Assembly: GCA_963736325.1 (NCBI GenBank)
Contig: CAVTOG010000011.1
Span: forward strand, 124,001 to 188,000
DNA: 64,000 nt
Direction of reading: 5' to 3'
From: Actinoallomurus sp963736325
GTDB lineage: Bacteria > Actinomycetota > Actinomycetes > Streptosporangiales > Streptosporangiaceae
Positions 60,356 through 64,000 of this stretch are shown one piece after another. The translations under genes and the position numbers were made by a program. The number at the start of each line of letters is the position of its first letter. Within the stretch, counting starts at the first letter, position 1. Below the pieces are notes generated by a model. The model saw nothing but the letters and a program-made list of their open reading frames with translations, made no database searches and was not told where the DNA came from.

Positions 60356-63300
60356 TCAGTCCTCCGGGATCCCGGCCCTGCGGCGGTAGCGGCGTACGAG
60401 GGCGGCCAGCGCGGGGCCCTGCGGGCGGCGCCCCGGCCGGATGTCGCAGGTCGCCGCCTTACTCTCCTGGATGAGGGTGTTCGAGTCGAGTACGACCGGC
60501 AGCAGGTCGTTGGCGGAGTCGCCGCGTACGACGCCGGCGCCGCCCCAGTGGTACGGCAGCCCGACCTGGTGGATGGTACGCCCCTGGATTCGCACCGGCC
60601 GCACCCGCCGGGTGACCAGGACCCGCGCCTCGATCGCGGCGCGCGCGGTGATGATCGTCGCCCAGCCGCCGTTGACGAGGCCGCGTTCGGCGGCCAGCTC
60701 GGGCGACACCTCGCAGAACATCTCCGGCTGCAGCTCGGACAGATACGGCAGGAACCGGCTCATCCCGCCCGCCGTGTGATGCTCGGTCAACCGGTAGGTG
60801 GTAAAGGCGTACGGGAAGACGTCGCCGCCGGTGGGGTGATAGCGGTTGCCCTTGCGCGAAAGGACCTGGCGTACCGGGTTGCGCGCCTGGGCGTACAGCG
60901 GGTTGCCGACCGGTGACTCCTGCGGCTCGTAGTGCGTCGGGAGCGGCCCGTCGAGGAGCCCCTTCGGCGCGAACAGCCAGCCCTTGCCATCGGTCTGCAT
61001 GATGAACGGGTCGGCGCCGCCGATCGCGGCCTGCGCCTTGGCGCCGGGCGGCGGGACGTACGACGGCGCCTTCTTCTTCTCGAAGTCGGGGACGTCGTGG
61101 CCGGTCCACTGCTCGCCGTCCCACCAGACGTACGCCTTGCGCTCGCTCCACGGGCGGCCTTCGGGGTCGGCCGAGGCGCGGTTGTAGAGGATGCGGCGGT
61201 TCGCCGGCCAGGCCCAGCCCCACTCGGGCGCCACCCACGACTGCTCGGAGCCTGGTTTGCGGCGCGCGGTCTGGTTGACGTCGTCGGCGTAGCAGCCGGC
61301 GTAGATCCAGCAGCCGGAGGACGTGGAGCCGTCGTCCTTCAGGGCGGTGAACGCCGCCAGTGGTGTCCCGTCGGCATCGCGGCCGTTGATCTCGCGGAGC
61401 ACGGCGTCGGCGGACGGGTCGCGCTGGGAGCCCTCCTCGGGGTAGTCCCAGGTCAGATCCTGCAGGGGCCGGTCGTTCGGGTCCGCGGAGTCGCGGAGGC
61501 GCTCGCGGATCTTCAGGCCGAGGTGGTAGATGAACCACAGGTCGCTGCGGGCGTCGTCCGGCGGCTCGACCGCCTTGTGGTGCCACTGCAGGAGCCGCTG
61601 GGTGTTGGTGAAGGTGCCGTCCTTCTCGACGTGGGAGGCGGCCGGCAGGAAGAAGACCTCGGTGCCGATCTCCTCCGGGGTCGTCTCACCGGCCTCGATC
61701 TCCGGCGAGGTCTTCCAGAACTCCGCGCTCTCGATGAGGTTGAGGTCGCGGACGACCAGCCAGTCGAGCGCTCGCAGCCCCTGCCGCTGCATGCGACCGC
61801 CCGCGGACCCGACCGCGGGGTTCTCCCCCATCAGGAAGTACCCCTTGACCTTGCCGGCGATCTGGTCGAGAACCGTCTGGTACGTGCCGTGGTCACCGGT
61901 CAGGCGCGGCAGGTAGTCATAGCAGAAGTCGTTGTCCTCGGTCGCGGCGTCGCCCCACCACGCCTTGAGCAGGCTGACCATGTAGGTGCGCTTGTTGCCC
62001 CAGAACCCGGTGTCGCCGGCGGCGCTCTCCAGGTAGGTGTCGAGGTTCTCGTGCTGGTGCGCGTACGGCATGGGCAGGTAGCCGGGCAGCAGGTTGAACA
62101 GGGTCGGGATGTCCGTGGAGCCCTGGATGCTCGCGTGGCCGCGCAGCGCGAGGATGCCGCCGCCGGGCCGCCCCATGTTGCCGAGCAGGAGCTGCAGGAT
62201 CGCTGCGGTGCGGATGTACTGCGCGCCGACGGTGTGCTGGGTCCAGCCGACACTGTAGACGAACGCGGTCGTACGCTCGCGCCCGGAGTTGGTGACGAGG
62301 GCGTCGGCGATCTCCTGGAAGTCCGCCGCCGAGATGCCGCACATCTCCTCGACCAGCTCGGGCGTGTAGCGGGCGAAATGACGCTTCAGCACCTGGTAGA
62401 CGCAGTTCGGGTGCTGGAGGGTCTCGTCGACGCTCGGCGGGCGGCCGGTCTCCGACGGTGTCGCCTCGTACGCCGCGCCGGGGCCGTGCTCGTGGGTACG
62501 CCCGTCCTCTCCGCGCTCTTCCTCCGCATACGACCAGGTCGTCGGGTCGTACTCTCGCCTGTCCTTGTCGTACCCGGAGAACAGGCCGTCGAGGTCCTCG
62601 GTGTCGCGGAAGTCCTCGTTGAGGATGACGGAGGCGTTCGTGTACGCGAGAACGTACTCGCGGAAGTCGTGGCCGCCGCCCAGCACGTGGTTGACGAGCG
62701 CGCCGAGCAGCACGATGTCACTGCCGGCGCGTACGGGCACGTGCTTGTCGGCCACCGCGCTCGTCCGTGTGAACCGCGGATCGATGTGGAAGACCTTCGC
62801 GCCGCGCGCCTTGGCCTCCATCACCCACTGGAACCCGACCGGATGGCACTCGGCCATGTTCGAGCCCTGGATGACGACGCAGTCGGCGTTGGCGATGTCC
62901 TGCTGGAACGTCGTGGCGCCGCCGCGCCCGAAACTGGTCCCCAGACCGGGGACGGTGGCGGAGTGTCAAATACGGGCCTGGTTCTCGATCTGGATCGCCC
63001 CCAGCGCGCTCCAGAGCTTCTTGATGAGGTAGTTTTCCTCATTGTCGAGCGTGGCCCCGCCCAGGCTGGCGAGGCCCAGGGTGCGGCGCACCCTCTTGCC
63101 GTCGCGGGTGTCCTCCCAGCCATGGCGCCGGGCGTCGATCACCCGGTCGACGATCATGTCCATCGCCTCGTCGAGGTCGAGGGGCTCCCACTCGGTGCCG
63201 TTCTTGGGCCGGTAGAGCACCTTGGTCTGGCGGCCGGGCGAGGTGACAAGCTGCTTGCTGGCCGAGCCCTTGGGGCACAGGCGGCCACGCGAGATCGGAG

Positions 63301-63532
63301 AGCCGGGGTCACCCTCGATCTGGATGACCTTCTCGTCCTTGACGTAGACCTTCTGCCCGCAGCCGACGGCGCAGTAGGGACAGACGGAGTCGACGACCCG
63401 GTCGGCCGTCGCCGTACGCGGCTCGAGCGAGTCGGTACGGCTCGACCGCGCGGCCTTACCGCGCCCCAGCCGATCGGAACCCGTCAGCTGCCGCAGCACC
63501 GGCCACGCCTCGATACCCACGCGACCATTCAA
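60356..63532 (-). CDS. fdhA: Formate dehydrogenase catalytic subunit, selenocysteine-containing
   Basis: A 1058-residue molybdo/tungsto-enzyme, if the UGA at 62966-62968 is read as selenocysteine (residue 189). The N-terminal 4Fe-4S site is Cys51, Cys54, Cys58 and Cys86. The text on each side of the UGA (ENQARI, then HSATVPGLGTSFGRGGATTF) is that of the FdhA active site. Without readthrough the gene falls into 188- and about 833-residue pieces. It oxidises formate (or reduces CO2) at bis-MGD. No Tat signal is seen, so it is probably cytoplasmic. It heads the fdhA-fdhB-nrfD operon. Confidence 0.95.
62937..62968 (-). promoter_or_regulatory. Bacterial SECIS and the recoded UGA
   Basis: The UGA is 62968-62966 on the minus strand. 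Beginning 13 bases downstream is a 6-bp perfect stem (GTCCCC, 62953 side, with GGGGAC, 62937 side) and a 5-base loop, GGUCU. This fits the position and the GU-containing loop bound by SelB. Confidence 0.8.
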
Positions 63533-63586
63533 CCCTGACGACGATGATCATGTCACCCTCCCCTTCGCGGGAGTAGCGTCGGGCGC

Positions 63587-64000
63587 ATGGGTCGAGTCAC
63601 CGTACGTCGCCGGATCACGCGCAGCGACGATTCGGGCACGCGCGCGCTCCCGGACACGCTCGCCGTCGAGGAGCCCCTGGAGATCCGCCTGTCGGGCGTT
63701 CCACTGTCGGTGACGATGCGCACCCCCGGCAATGACTTCGACCTCGTGACGGGCTTCTTGTACGCCGAGGGAGTCGTACGCGCGCCGGACGACGTCGTCT
63801 CGATGCGCTACTGCGCGGACACCGACACGCTCAACGTCGTCGACGTGACCCTGGGCCCGGACGTGCCGCCGCCGGACGTCTCGGTCGAACGCTCCTTCTA
63901 CACGACCAGCGCGTGCGGAGTGTGCGGCAAGACGAGCATCGACGCGATCCGGCAGCGTTCACCTTTCGACGTACGGGCGGATCCGGTACGGCTCTCCACG
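63587..64000 (+). CDS. fdhD: Formate dehydrogenase accessory protein FdhD, 3' end outside the window
   Basis: The first 138 codons run open to the window end. VEEPLEIRLSGVPLSVTMRTPGND, then GFLYAEGVV, and the CGVCG motif (Cys110, Cys113) identify FdhD. It passes sulfur to the Mo/W cofactor of FdhA, which needs the sulfido ligand. It diverges from fdhA with 54 bases between starts, so the two probably share a control region. Confidence 0.94.
   Translation, partial: MGRVTVRRRITRSDDSGTRALPDTLAVEEPLEIRLSGVPLSVTMRTPGNDFDLVTGFLYAEGVVRAPDDVVSMRYCADTDTLNVVDVTLGPDVPPPDVSVERSFYTTSACGVCGKTSIDAIRQRSPFDVRADPVRLST

Overview
This 64 kb window is high-GC actinobacterial chromosome. Family-level markers (DUF3099, a probable 6C RNA, a DUF6412/YidC pair, an XRE regulator with a DUF397 partner, many FCD-type GntR and IclR regulators, Tat and lipoprotein signals) point to a filamentous actinomycete. 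The Streptosporangiales/Thermomonosporaceae are my best guess, but that placement is inference.

Layout. 0-7.3 kb: a partial DUF3099 gene, a C-loop small RNA candidate, an ABC exporter pair, a compact P450, and a molybdenum-cofactor run (moaA, a DUF3467 protein, mobA, a DUF6457 protein) reading leftward. 7.4-12.7 kb: a lipase-like hydrolase, RtcB RNA ligase, an M20 amidohydrolase and a secreted S53 peptidase. 12.8-15.9 kb: selB and selA. 16.8-23.8 kb: an IclR-centred catabolic region (citryl-CoA-lyase-like protein, CaiB CoA-transferase, IclR, hydroxyquinol-type dioxygenase, amidase, TRZ/ATZ-type amidohydrolase) whose promoters share a CGGACA-N2-TGTCCG palindrome. 25.3-31.1 kb: a GntR regulator, an oligopeptide-type lipoprotein, a dipeptidase, a sarcosine-oxidase-like flavoprotein and an Ntn-type amidohydrolase. 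31.4-42.8 kb: a propionyl/acetyl-CoA synthetase, a lower-GC XRE/DUF397 pair, an overlapping RHH/PIN pair, a PP2C-like protein, a WxL-like/DUF916-like surface pair, and a TcmP-family protein. 42.8-52.2 kb: a probable old genomic island bounded by tRNA-Sec sequence. 52.2-64 kb: decayed YidC/DUF6412 DNA, fadD, selD, a POT transporter, an fdhA-fdhB-nrfD operon, and the start of fdhD.

How it works together. The window holds a nearly complete set for a molybdenum/tungsten selenoenzyme: tRNA-Sec, SelA, SelB, SelD, MoaA, MobA, FdhD and the formate dehydrogenase itself. The catalytic subunit is split in naive ORF calls by an in-frame UGA. The residues around it (ARI-U-HSATVPG) and a hairpin 13 bases downstream mark it as selenocysteine. 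The tRNA-Sec gene appears to have served as an integration site. A 3'-half copy of it lies 9.3 kb away and a shorter core copy lies inside the region, next to a truncated winged-helix gene typical of actinomycete integrative elements. No integrase remains. Several genes are visibly decayed: a phospholipase D-like gene with a 20-bp duplication, a YidC-like gene that has lost its first segment, a duplicated fadD tail, a short SDR tail and a truncated DUF397.
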